A DNA stretch of 64,000 bases, from positions 930,001 through 994,000 of the forward strand of contig JAHLKG010000010.1 in NCBI GenBank assembly GCA_025526995.1, in the 5' to 3' direction. The notes under the pieces are model-generated. The model was not told where the DNA came from. It did not search any database and worked only from the letters and a program-made list of their open reading frames with translations. The translations under genes were made by a program, and so were the position numbers. Origin of the DNA: Powellomyces hirtus. Taxonomy: Eukaryota; Chytridiomycota; Chytridiomycetes; Spizellomycetales; Powellomycetaceae. Shown here piece by piece: positions 44,104 through 55,247 of the stretch (within the stretch, counting starts at the first letter, position 1; the number at the start of each line of letters is the position of its first letter).

Positions 44104-46030
44104 ATGGCCTCGGAAGAAACGCCCTTCCATCAAAATGTGCAAACTACAAATGTCCTGGCCAACTTCCTGATAGGAGCGTCGGTTTCCTTGGTGGCCTCAT
44201 GTCTCTCTTCCCTCGGCGTCAACATGCAAGCCTCCTCGCTAAAGCACAACAGAGAACAGAACCTGGTCGTCAACGACACCGCTGGAGTCAGCTCACCGGT
44301 ACTCACCGCCGATAACCGCCAAAAGTATGGCACTGTGCCTACAGAACCGCTACCAATATCACCCATAGAAAGCTCAGCAGAACGCGGTGGGACTTCGAAG
44401 CTGGACGGGGTACCGAAACCAGAAGTCATCGCTCCTCGAACGTCCACAGCAAGCCTCGACGGAGCTTCAGATAGTTCCCGATTATCATCAGGCCCGATAA
44501 ATCGATTGAGAGGAGCAATGGGCGACACCGAAACGTGGACACAGCTGTGGAGAAAATGGCAGTGGCATCTAGGTACGCTACGCTGTTCCACTGATAGAGC
44601 TGTTTGACGCATCTCGATTGTGAATGCTTTGCTCTAACAATTCAAATGATGTATCACAGGTTTCAGTCTTTACCTCATCTGTCAGCTCTTTGGCTCAGTA
44701 ATAGCACTCGGATTTGTGTATGTAGCATTCGGGAATCACCAGTCATCACCAGGCTTTCCCTCGCTCGCGTTCACTTTGACTGATCGGTTGGTGCCATGTT
44801 CTCCAGATCTCCAGTGGTGTTGGCCCCTCTCGGCTCCGCATCCCTCATCTTTAACGTCATCTTCTCGCGCCTGTTCCTGGGAACCCGAATCACCCGGAAC
44901 GACTGGCTGGGCACTTTCTTTGTCGTCGTTGGATGTGCCATCGTGAGCACTTTTGGATCCAGCGCTCCGGAAAAGAGTATGTTTCGGATGTTCATCATCA
45001 TACCTTCCACTCACGCGTCGATCATTGATCTTGCCACTCGCACACGGTAGAACAAACGCTGGACGACCTCATCCTGCTCTTCAGCCGACCCGCCTTCATC
45101 ATCTACTTCAGCGTCCAGGGCCTTCTCGTTCTCGTCGTATTCACGCTCATCAAATACCTGGAATACGGCATCGACGCTCTCAAATTCTTTACCATCGTCC
45201 GCCAGAAATCCACCGCGGAAACAACCCCCCTCCTCAGCCGCCGCGACAGCTCGCTCGAGGTGGCTAAAGTGAAGAGCGACTGGTTGGGGGCTTTGTATGG
45301 GGCGCTTGGAGGAACCGTCGCTAGTGAGACTTTATTGTTGACGAAAAGCGGGTAAGTGGACCTATGATTATATGATATCTTACTGTCCTTGGAGATGTTG
45401 AGTGCATGATGATCGGCAGGATCGTGTAGAACCTGTAGGAGATCTGGGGACAAGTGGGCCGGTGGAAGAATCACGGCATGCCGTTACATTTGGAGAGCGT
45501 TGCAGAACAGCACGGGGGAGCATATTGCATCAGGCTCACCCTCTCCTGCTGCTATGCATCCTAACAGAGTCGAGCTCCTGATCGTCTCGATCTTTGAAAC
45601 CGACAACCAGTTCCGCGGCGCCTTCTCATTGACGCTCCTTGCCGCCTTATGCTTCACCGTTTTCCTCCAGGTAATGCCCATCACTACATCCTACTTTGCT
45701 GTTTCCACTGAACCTCACAATCTGTCAATTCCAATCACTCAGCTCTACTCCCTCAACCGCGGCATGCACTACTCCCTCCCCACCATCATCGTCCCCATCT
45801 TCTACACTTTCTACACCATCCTCTCCCTCTTCAACACCCTCGTCTACCTCGACCAATTCGACGACTACAAAGTCCCCGACCTGGTCTGTATCGCTGTCGG
45901 AATGGCCGCCATCATCGGGGGCGTCGTCCTGCTCGCCCGAGGACATAGTGATGACCTCACGGAAGAGAAGGAGGCGGAAGAGGAGTTTGATACCGGGGGT
46001 AGCAGTGAGAGTTTGGATAGTGTGAGATGA
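44104..46030 (+). CDS. NIPA-type magnesium transporter
   Basis: Six exons (44104-44572, 44660-44717, 44807-44976, 45051-45351, 45568-45670, 45743-46030) give 462 aa. NIPA hallmarks are a first helix (NFLIGASVSLVASCLSSLG), QLFGSVIALGFVSPVVLAPL, SLIFNVIFSRLFLGT, WLGTFFVVVGCAIVSTFG and WLGALYGALGGTVASETLLL, then RGMHYSLPTIIVPIFYTFY and a final helix with AVGMAAIIGGVVLLARG. NIPA proteins are Mg2+ transporters of plasma or endosomal membranes with about nine helices. A disordered cytosolic insert of about 110 residues between helices 1 and 2 is unusually long. Intron 4 (216 bp) is longer than others here. The acidic C-terminus (EEKEAEEEF) is cytosolic. Confidence 0.87.
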
Positions 46031-46609
46031 GTGGTTGGCGTGTCCCATTGAACTTGTGTGTCTTTTTTTTTTTTTTTTTCGTGTACTTTTGTTTTTTCTT
46101 TTCGGTTGGATTCTTTTTTGCAATACAGTTTTAATCTCTGCCTCAACTACACTCGCCCCACCTCTAACAGTTTGCACCCATTGAACTCAATTTCCCAGTA
46201 CGCGTTCAAAGACGTGCAGAGAATACCTTGTCGACTTTGAACGGATACACCCGTTGTACAAGGACTCGTTCGAGAGGGCGGATGTTTGATTTTAACCGAA
46301 CGGCGCAATGGGTCCGGGGTCGGGAGCTACCTTTCCTCCGTGTGGATATTGCAAAGGATTGAGTGGAGTCAAACAACTACCAAGAAAGAACATCTTAAAA
46401 GATAACACAACCAAATGTTGTGAAGGTTTCGGATTTGCGTTAGAGAAGGAAACCTCCTGCGCTGAAGAGAAATTTACAAAGTGAGCCAAAGCAAAATGAG
46501 AATCAAAAGAACACACAAGTAGTGAAAGAAGGAAGCGCGGATGGATTTCATAACTCATGTGTATTGTGATAGAAGTTATACGGCCGTACATGTCTCACAA
46601 GGTCTACTA
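46031..46609. other. NIPA 3' flank, no gene
   Basis: About 580 bp of AT-rich flank with no supported gene. Confidence 0.5.
46063..46079 (+). repeat. Poly-T tract (17 T) in the NIPA 3' flank
   Basis: Uninterrupted T17 about 30 bp after the NIPA stop codon, a simple homopolymer. Confidence 0.95.
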
Positions 46610-46625
46610 TAGAGTCTTTACGCCG

Positions 46626-46860
46626 CGAGTTGAGGAGCGGCGAGGGAGAAGTCGTAAGCGCCGTCGGTCGAGATCTTGGCCGTGATACAGGACGAGAGAG
46701 AGAGAGAGAGAAGGACTCGAAAGTCGTAGCGGCCGCGAGATCTTGATCGTTTTCGGAGGAGGAGGAGAGAGACTTGGAAGAGAAGGAAAACCTACAAGAA
46801 ATAGAAATTTCTTATATGAGATTGACATTCCAGCAATGAAAGCGTGACTGTCGCGAACAG
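46626..46860 (-). repeat. Module C of the array (most diverged)
   Basis: Minus strand: GAATGTCAATCTCAT then TTTCTTGTAG, followed by two copies of AAGATCTCG...CGCTWACGACTT around a (CT)n tract. The first part is homologous to module B (GAATGTCTTTCTCAT then TTTCTTGCAG). Confidence 0.5.
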
Positions 46861-47899
46861 CCGCCACCAACAACGCGCCGCAGAGATCAATGGGCGGGGG
46901 TAGCCCGAGCGGGACCAATGGAATCACCATAGTAGCACGTCCGATCCGTCCAAGGTAAGTGGGTGACGTGCACTGACATGTGAGGTCCTAACCAACTTGT
47001 CACCTATGGCTGGGTCGTCCCTCACACCGTTGATTGCGTCATTCTTCCCCTACCTCGGACGTCCAGACTCCGAAGAGGACAGTGATGGTAACCTGAATGC
47101 AAGGCGGCTTCCAGACAATGCGCAGGAAAAGACTGTGGGTGCCCCCGGTGCCTCAACGTGGAAAGTAAGGAAGCCTATGTGCCAGGTCCAGGGCCGCTGT
47201 CCACATCGACGGGCACGTCTTCAAAGAAGTTTGCTGTACAGCGCTGTCGGACTTGGAAATCAGCAAGGACAGAGAGACGCCACAGTCTGCAGCCAGTGAC
47301 AACGCTCAATGCAACTAGTCACGAGTGTCTAGTTCTGCTTCACGGTTTTTCAGGCCGATCCACAGCATCTTTTAGGACTCAAACCCCCCGTCACCCGGAA
47401 GATCAGGGATAGATTTGGCCTGACTCGAGACAAATTCCTTGACTGACATGGCCCAAGCCGAACGGACAATGAAGCGGTGAACCAAAATGCCATCCTCGAG
47501 CACTAGCATGCCGGAAGCCGACAGCGAGACACTCTAGGCAAGACGAATCGAAATCGCCATTGGCAAAAAACCAGACGGGACACACGTATTGGCGAGAACT
47601 AATGGAAATACAACGGAAGAGTTAGAATAGCTCAAAAGTCTCGCAATGGCGGGGACTCTACGCATTTACCTTATGGGAACTGGAAGCCCGTATGTTGGTG
47701 TAAACAGAGCCGTCGTACTCTGGCGACAAATATGGCGAACCCTCTTGAGAAAACAATTAGAACAGGGCAAGATGGTTACAATCTCGATGCATCATTTGCT
47801 CACCTCATCAAGGAACTTGGAGGTACTCTTCGGCGAACATGGTTGGATCCGTGTGCGGTCTGGTTCGTTGCCAACTGGATGCCGACCCGAGGGGCCTGG

Positions 47900-48240
47900 C
47901 TCACTCAGTAAAGTCAAGAGACTCACCAAAAAGAAGACCTTGAGTGGGCAACGAGATGCCTCGGGAGATCTTGAGTGCGCAAGTGGATGGCGAAGACGCC
48001 TCGGAGGATCTGGAGAGAGAGAGAGAGAGAGAGAGAAAGATGCATGTCAGTTCAAAGCGAGTCAGTAGGAGGAATAGGCAAGAAAGAACGAACCTCGAAG
48101 AGACGGCCAAGAGATCTTGAATGGCCGTGAGCTGCCTCGGAGTGGTATGGCGAAGATGCTTCGAGGAGCTCTTGATCGAAGGGAAGAAATCTGCAAGAAA
48201 CACAAAAGAGAGTTTCTTGCATGAGAAAGACATTCTCACA
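47900..48240 (-). repeat. Module B of the array
   Basis: Second copy, diverged from module A but sharing GTTCGTTCT at the intron start, ACTGACATNCATC plus a (CT)12-type tract, GAGGCATCTCGTTGCCC and the GAGTCTCTTGA end. Its 5' intron end (TTTCTTGCAG) matches module C (TTTCTTGTAG). Confidence 0.7.
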
Positions 48241-48971
48241 CGAGCAGCTTTTGACCAATACTGCACATATGACAGAGATCCCCAGGCCCATACAGGCCCA
48301 AGCAGACCTTCAGGAAGCATTGCCTCGGGCCATCCACCGCCGGGGACGGTTCTAACACACCACGGTCTGCTACTTTCCGTGCCCATAGCCGCTCTCATAC
48401 GACTCGTCTGAGTTTGCGGTAGGGAGACAGTCCGCTAGCGAGGCCGTTCAGAGTAAGCCGAGTGATGTCATTCGTCGAGCAAACCCCTAGTTGCCAAACA
48501 GGTGGTGCATATCCGACGGGACACGGTTTGTTGACCCAGGCGCTTGCCAAGCTACTGGAGCTTCGCGAGCTGGATGTAAATGCGTTGAATGCATTACCAT
48601 CCTGCGACTTGAGATAAAAAAATATCCCAAGTCCTGTTCGAAAACAGTATCACCAAGTTCCGGTACGAACTCGGGGACAGCACTCGATCTACTCGATCAG
48701 GGTCAAACCCTAACCGGCAGCAGCTTGGGTAGAGCGTCCTTTTTTCGGCACTTCCCAAAACGCCATCTCTGCGTGACTGACCTGCCGGGTACCGAGTCCG
48801 GACAGAGCACACTCCGGCATCAACGATTTGACCATCCCAATAGGCGACGGAACATGACCTTCAACCAAAACTGGCGGCTGTACCACAAGCCCTTGCATTG
48901 AAATGCAACACCAGTAAGGTTGTCGGAATGTACCGTCTCCGCATGGGATGACAAACCGGAGGGTCTCCTCA

Positions 48972-49316
48972 CTCAGCAAATCAAGAGACTTACCGAAAGA
49001 GGACCTTGAGTTGGGGGCAACGAGATGCCTCAAAGGGTTGGCAATGACATGCCGCGGCTGGGAAAGAGAGAGAGAAAGAAAGATGGATGGATGGATGTCA
49101 GTTTCATGCAAGTGGTTGTTGTACGAGGAGTGTGAAGAGAAAAGGAGAACGAACCTTGGTAGTTGGCAGCAAGAGATGCCTCGGAGATCTTGAGAAGTCG
49201 AGTGCGCAGCAAGATGCCTCGAAGATGTGCTGGGAAAAGGAGAGAAAGAAGCAGGTATGTCAGTAGCAGGCAAGTGATTAGGAGTTACGAGATATGTCGC
49301 AAAGAAGGAACAAACC
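48972..49316 (-). repeat. Module A of the array
   Basis: Two paralogous introns and two exon-like blocks, ending (minus strand) in GGTAAGTCTCTTGATTTGCT then GAGTGAG. The end matches module B almost base for base (GGTGAGTCTCTTGACTTTAC then TGAGTGAG). Confidence 0.7.
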
Positions 49317-49536
49317 TTGAGAGGTGAGCTGGGTGGAAGATGATCATGATGATCGTGATCTTGGGGTGCGCAGTACCGAGATGGGAGAGGCGAGATGGCG
49401 AGGCGAGGACGGGTGGGTTGGTGAAGGTGGGAAGTAGTTGGTTGGTTGGATGGGTGGATGGATGAGTGGTTGAGAGGATGGGATGGGGAGTAGTGAGGAA
49501 AGAATGGAGGGGGGGAAGAGCGGGGAGTGTGCTGCT

Positions 49537-49543
49537 TTTATAA
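49537..49543 (-). promoter_or_regulatory. TATA box of the module array
   Basis: The minus strand reads GGTTATAAAAGC, followed by a CT-rich leader of about 190 nt to the first donor at 49315. This is one of the clearest TATA elements in the window. Confidence 0.6.
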
Positions 49544-49641
49544 CCGAGAGAGAGAGAGCGAGAGAGAGAGAGTTGACGCGTGGAGGACGTGACAGACTGC
49601 GCTGACATACGCAGGGAGACCGAGTCGCTGGTAGCCACTCA

Positions 49642-49675
49642 CACGTGAATTGCCTGTTTTGGCGACAAGCACGTG
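49642..49675. promoter_or_regulatory. Two CACGTG (E-box) elements
   Basis: CACGTG at 49642-49647 and 49670-49675, 28 bp apart and about 100-130 bp upstream of the minus-strand TATA box. CACGTG is bound by bHLH factors in fungi. Confidence 0.5.
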
Positions 49676-49894
49676 ACTCTACTAAACATCCTATGTTCAG
49701 TATGGCCCCCACCACCGAATACTTTTCTCATAGACAGACGCATTCTCTCTCTTTCTTATTGCTCTCTCTCACTCGCTCGCTCTTTACAAAACTAACTAAT
49801 GCATCCCAACAACATACTAATACTAGCTGCTACATCCAAACCAGTAGTACTAAATCAAGAATACTAGTTGCAGCATCATCGCTCCCAATAATAA

Positions 49895-49931
49895 ATAGAT
49901 GGATAGATGGATAGATGGATAGATGGATAGA
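49895..49931. repeat. GATGGATA microsatellite
   Basis: About four to five 8-bp units (ATAGATGG), followed by GAGATAGC repeats to about 49950. Confidence 0.9.
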
Positions 49932-50137
49932 GAGATAGCGAGATAGCGAGATACTAGATAGATCCAACAGTCACTCACTCACTTAATACTAAATTCTATT
50001 CAAAATATACGGTCGTTATTGTTGTTGGTGTGGAATCGCTGAATGAATGAATGATTAATGGAGTCGTTGTTTGTATCGAGATGGAAGGTCGGTCGGAATG
50101 CATGGGAAATGCAACTCACATTCCCCCATGTCGCTCG

Positions 50138-50140
<3 letters not shown>

Positions 50141-50168
<28 letters not shown>
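50141..50168. repeat. (TC)14 microsatellite
   Basis: Perfect TC dinucleotide run of 28 bp. Confidence 0.95.
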
Positions 50169-50172
<4 letters not shown>

Positions 50173-51180
50173 GGCCAATAGTAGTAAGGCTCTTCAGTTA
50201 TGTTCCCCTGCCTCTCTTCCGCTGCCTTATTGCGCACTTTGACGCCCGTGTGTACTTGTGCTGCATGGCGGAATGGCGAATTCCTCCCGAGTCCTTACTT
50301 CACCTGGCTAGTACGCGGCGCTCATATTTGTCTCGTAGTGTAACCCCGCCTCGGAAGTCCCGGAGAGCAGACCGCGTTTTTTGTCTCCCGCACTATGTGA
50401 TCATGGGCTAGGCCTCCGTTAATGGTCCGCCATGTTCGAAATGTGTGCTACATTGGCCATGGAACAAGCGGTGTTGTAGCTTTCGACGGATCCCTCCACT
50501 CGCATAGCCCAGGCGGGACTCTGGATAGTTCCGTTTGCCAAGCGACGGGAAGCTGGTTGGCTTATCTTGTTTGCCTGTGCCAATTTCCATTCGTTGCAGC
50601 TCCTTCCAAGTTGAGAGCTAAACTACTGTACTTCACACTCGCAAGTCACAACCCATGTTGGGGCATCCGTGCCGACAAAAACATTGTCGTGTGGGTAGAT
50701 TGTGCAGGGCGTGCAGGGGCTCTTACGCTTCGTGCTGCACTGATTTCGTCTCTGCCGTCTCGACCTCTCCATCAATACGACGGAAACCGGAACCCTATTC
50801 GGAGTACTCGCACATTCAACAAGGGAAACCCGCGGGTGTTTTTCCCTATTTTTATAAAAACGCAAGACGATCAAAATGCGGTTCTCTATGATGGTCAATG
50901 CTCGGCCTTGTGGGCTTCCCATTAGGTATTCACAGGACATAACCACATTCATCTACTCAATAGGCGGATGGTCTCAGCACATCCGCTTCGTCGGAGGACA
51001 TGGCGGCAGCTATTCGATTACTGATCTATTGCACGGCCCTGTCAAGAGACTCACAGTTTGGGCCGGTCGCTGTAACTTGTATGGGATTAAGCTCCATTAC
51101 TAGAATGAGGCGTCGAATCTCTCTGGCAGGCAACTGTAAATGAGAAAGTCGGTCAAGTCGGGACGGGAAGCCTCCTAACG

Positions 51181-51363
51181 TAAATACCGCAAAGTAAAAC
51201 TCATGTAGAAAACTAAAAAAAAAAAAAAGAAAGAATAGGCCCGTTGACAATCTTCAGAAATGCTGCGCGTGAATATCTCGCAAATGTAAAGCCTCGTAGA
51301 AAAAAAAAGCCGGTTGTGGAATATCTTGCAAATACAAGCTTGGTAGAACAAAGAAAAGGCTCG
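51181..51363. repeat. Three degenerate ~45-60-bp tandem repeats
   Basis: Units share GAATATCTYGCAAATRYAA, then GTAGAA and an A-run followed by GGC. The clearest copies start at about 51271 and 51319; a weaker one starts at about 51181 (AAATACCGCAAAGTAAAA...GTAGAAAA). Confidence 0.6.
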
Positions 51364-53038
51364 CAATGTGCGGAGCGTTCTAAACATGTCATATTGCCTT
51401 AGGCAGAAGCGAACTTTGAACTTAGCGTCTTGTAAATAAATACAAGGGGGAGCGGTTGCTTGTCAGAATGCCTCACCGCTAAATGGTACCCTACCCGAAC
51501 AGTATGATTGAGGTGGGAACTTGAAGCATAACAGGAATGGATAGCTAGTAACCCCAACCGACCGAACGTAAGGTCCAACACGTGGCTAATTGGGACTATC
51601 GTCTGTTCTCAAGGATTAGAAACCAGTTGACCGTTCGTTGCTTAGACCTTTTAGTAATAATTTGATTAAGAAACTGCCCATCGGCATTGTCATTGACATT
51701 CCGATATTGGGCTGCGCGGCCACGAACACCAGCAGCGTTCTTTGAGTTTTCCAGCACACCTGCAATGCAAAATCTGATCGATGTTTGCATGCACGTTCCT
51801 TTCAATTCGCACAAGGAAGGGCATCTTGCAATCAAAGGTCTCCCGTCATAATAATGACGGGATGCAAGAGGACACGTTTGTTACACTCATAGTCCGCGAT
51901 ATGATTATCGAGGGACCCTGAGTGCAGTGACATGCTCACTGGCAGGCTTTTCCGCGCAGCGGGCAACATTCTTCCCCAAACAACATCCCGTCGTCCGTTT
52001 ATGCGACAAAATCCAGGTGCAAAATCAGAGTGCCAAAGCGGCGTGTCGTCTGCCCAGGGCAAGACCAATGTGAGCCGTTTTGTTCTTTCAGACTCAGAAA
52101 CGGCCGACCGAACTGAGCCTCGCGGAGAAACGGCAGGCACAAAGCTGTATTGTTTTTGTAACACACAGTCGTATCTTTTACCCACATGCATTCCATGGGT
52201 TGACATACAGTACGTGCAGTGCCCTGAGGGCAATCATGGCAGAACGTGGCCGACCTTTTGGCAAGTGGTGCTAAACATGAGTTGGAAAGAATGTGTCCAA
52301 GCCATTCATCCGTCGGTGTGCGCAGCAGCGACATCCACGCGCCGCGTCTTTTTCTGGAATGGCCGTGGATGATCACAGTGCGCTAGAATGTCTCTCGCAT
52401 GGCCAGTATCCCTTCTCTGTTCGATATCGACGGTGTACGACTTGTACTACTAGTCTTGTACAGTATCATAGTTCTTCAGCCACATCCGTTATCACACAGT
52501 TTGTTTCGTGCTACATAGAAAAGAGTGTGGTGTTCATGGACTCGGTTGTGCGCGGCGTTCGACTTGTTTTCTATTTCGTTTTTCGATGTGCCTGCCAGTC
52601 TGTTGGTTTGTGAGACTGTGACCAACATCTGCCAGCACCCAAGGCCTGTCCATGATCATACGCATATATAACACACATCGGGTATCCGGGCTTCAGCCCC
52701 ATTTGTCCAATGTCCGTATCGAGTCGAGTCAAGTCGTGGGGGGGGGGGATCCAGCGCGGACCGGGATACTAGTACATGTGACAAAAGCCTTCTTTCAAGT
52801 CGACTTCAAGTTGCCGGCGTCTGTTTTCTTGTGGTGGGCTTTGTGTTTGTGAAAGAGAACGTGATGATGACTGTAGGTGAGGTGAGCCTTCGCGCGCGCG
52901 CGCGTGCACCCCCACGTTCTTTTTGTTCTTTCTGTCAACATTCCACGCTCGCCTTGCCTGCTCAAATGTAAAAAGGGGACACCTCACTCAATCCCCCCTA
53001 GATCCCCTCAGTACTTCCTCCCAACAACCATCATCAGC

Positions 53039-54190
53039 ATGGCCATTGGATTCTTCGCCAAACTCTTCTTCGCCGGGCTGCTCGGCAGCATGGCCGTGTC
53101 AGCCGCTCCTCCTCAAGACTCCAAGTGTGTCAACGCCGGTGGTCGATGCCAGCAGGACACCGGAGCTTGCGAGGGAGGCTACGTGACCAACTTCTGCCCG
53201 TCGTCGGGTGACTCGATTCGTTGCTGGTAGGGTGATGGTGATTTATTCTGGGATATGCAGAAGGACGGCGATTAACTAGGTGCATTGACGATTTTAGCAT
53301 TCCGAAACAAGACTCAAAGTGTACTTCTGCTGGTGGGAAATGTTCGTTCACTGCCAATCCCTGTTCGACCGGATACTTGGTAAGGGAAAGATGTAGACCA
53401 AAAGCTTGGATGTTTGTGCGTGTCTAATCTCCGCTCCCTTTGGCAGAACGACTACTGCCCCAACTCTTCGAACGCCGTTAAGTGCTGCAAGCCCAGCGGT
53501 GGCGGTGGTTCGGGCAGCCCTTGCGGTGTCCCCAAGACGCGCCAAGGCCTTGTGGATGCGGCCATGTATGAAGCATTTACGTGGCATACCCATCGTATCG
53601 GTCACAAACTAACCGTCGAATGACTTGATTGCAGGTGGGCGCACAACTCGGGCCAACGGGCTGATTACACCCAGGGTGCGAGCCGATGGAGCGGCATCAC
53701 CGACAACAAGTGCCCCAAGAAGAACATCCCGCCCCACATGGACTGCAGCAGCTTTGTTACCTGGATCTACTGGAGCGCGTTCGGCAAGGGCGCAGGTAAC
53801 GTATCGTGATGGTCTGAAAATTCCTGTTCCGACCGTATCCTGATCGTATTTTGTGCTTCCACTTGCAGATCTTCTCAACGGCGAGAGCTGGAAGGGAGGC
53901 TACACGGGCACCCTGAAGGACCACGGAACCGCCGTGTCGCAGTCCAACGCCAAAATTGGTGATCTCGTCTTTTACGAAAACCCTGCGCACGTCACCATCC
54001 TTGTTTCCAAGTCGCCCGCCAAGGTCGTCAGCTTCGGTAGTGAGGGTACGTATTCACAATGACTTTGTGTGCACTTTCTCGTTTGATAGTACGCTTACAA
54101 AGGATGATTTCATTAGGACCGGTCAACTACTTGAACATCAACTACCGACCAGTCAGCCAGATCAGGACCTACAAGTTTGCAGGTCTCTGA
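53039..54190 (+). CDS. Secreted NlpC/P60 cysteine peptidase with Cys-rich repeats
   Basis: Six exons (53039-53226, 53298-53379, 53447-53565, 53635-53795, 53869-54045, 54117-54190) give 266 aa in phase. A signal peptide (about 1-22, FFAGLLGSMAVSAAPP) leads to two Cys-rich repeats of about 38 residues (DSKCVNAGGRC..., DSKCTSAGGKC...), each with six cysteines, then a Gly/Ser linker. The C-terminal NlpC/P60-like domain has MDCSSFVTWIY with nucleophile Cys167 and NPAHVTIL with His224. Bacterial relatives cleave peptidoglycan peptides; fungal secreted forms probably act on bacterial walls. The Cys-rich repeats resemble small extracellular binding modules. Introns show it is well established in the fungus even if bacterial in origin. 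Confidence 0.85.
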
Positions 54191-55247
54191 GGCAATTGAC
54201 GTCGGGTTTATTTGGGACCCGTCGATCGGGCAGTAGACGTGTGTTTTATCGGTGAAATGCGGTGTATTAGATTAGAAAGAGTCATATTGGACGAGATCAA
54301 GATCAGATTATGTGCTGGATACAGATACATCTGTGACACTTAATCAAACGAGGACCGTAATGTTGTTGCTCTATATCTAATAGCGCAAGTCACGCCTGAA
54401 AGTCTAGACTATCTCGATCCCGCTTTAGCAGGCGAAGATGGGAATAGCTGACCGGTTCATCTGCAGACTGCGCCATGCCATCGGGCGGCTTGTGGGAATA
54501 GTTCTTTCCGGGTGTTGTATCAGGACTATGGCATATGGGATTGCATGTGGACACCCTGTGGGTTCTTGGCCAGTCCCGACTCCACCCATTCACCGTTGCC
54601 AGCATGGATCAACGTGTGCGGTCCCTATATTACTTAATCCATTTGAAGTCCAATAAACATAACTTCCATCGCGAGCAATTGTGAATATCAAGCTTTCAGA
54701 TCGAAGGCCGGGCATTTCTTCAACTATAACGGTATTTTATAACCTGACCGACGGAAAGTTTTCTTGTCAAAGCTCTTTAGTAAAACGCTAGAAAAAAGCG
54801 CTAATGGGACATTTCCTGAAAACATAGCTACCATACGCTACGCTCTTCACACTTCCACAATGGTAAACGGCCAACTCCACCAAAAGAAGGCAGCCTACGC
54901 TCATGGAGTGAACGCTCAACGAAGCTATGAAGTTGCAAGAGTGGTTTAGGAGGAGGTCATGAGGTTTAAAACTGTCATGTGCAATCGTATGGCAACAGCT
55001 CGACGTGCTGATCTCCCCTTATACCAAAGGCTTGGTGGCAAAGATTTTGACCGAGGCTATTATGACATCCGTTAGAGCAACCACTCCGACATCCGGTAGC
55101 AAGTCATCACGCCCGTACCAAGGTAATCGTTGATCGGGTAGTTCTTCATAAACCCAGACATCTTCAGTCTAAGTTCCTCCGTTTCTTCACCTATCGAATC
55201 ATCCTTGGTAGATTAGTATCCGCAAAGCAGAGGCAGTCATATTGCAG
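54191..55247. other. Intergenic region, no supportable gene
   Basis: About 1.06 kb. A 61-codon plus frame at 54764-54949 has some protein-like character but no start context or family. AT content is raised. Confidence 0.5.

Larger units (their letters stand above)
46610..49543 (-). other. Array of repeated exon-intron-like modules, probably a non-coding transcription unit
   Basis: Read on the minus strand, this region contains short exon-like blocks flanked by good splice signals. Exon-like blocks: 49229-49155, 49057-48994, 48190-48094 and 48009-47927. Introns 49315-49230, 49154-49058 and 48093-48010 are paralogous: each starts GTTYGTTC, contains CTGACAT (a branch-site consensus) and ends in a (CT)n tract with YAG. 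Blocks carry paired motifs of CGAGGCATCTYGTTGCC type and CAAGATCTC. Their lengths (75, 64, 97, 83) do not preserve a reading frame. The first ATG after the TATA box opens only a ~44-codon frame that stops in the third block. I therefore infer a spliced, mainly non-coding RNA locus or decayed gene family. No transcript evidence is available. Confidence 0.4.
49700..53038. other. Intergenic region, no supportable gene
   Basis: About 3.3 kb between the module array and the NlpC/P60 gene. It contains microsatellites, A-runs (51214-51226), a degenerate tandem repeat (51181-51363), a G-run at 52739-52748 and a (CG)n stretch at about 52892-52903. Open frames of 100-170 codons exist on both strands but none shows family resemblance, a splice-phase chain or consistent codon bias. 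Confidence 0.5.

Noticed and set aside
48710..49273. 187-codon minus-strand frame crossing module A
   Set aside because: It reads straight through three good splice sites and (CT)n tracts giving SLSLSLSQ-type sequence. The frame is not shared with modules B or C.
46600..53038. CRISPR-like or phage-like organisation in the repeat-rich region
   Set aside because: Repeats are degenerate and modular with eukaryotic splice signals. There are no regular spacers and no associated genes.
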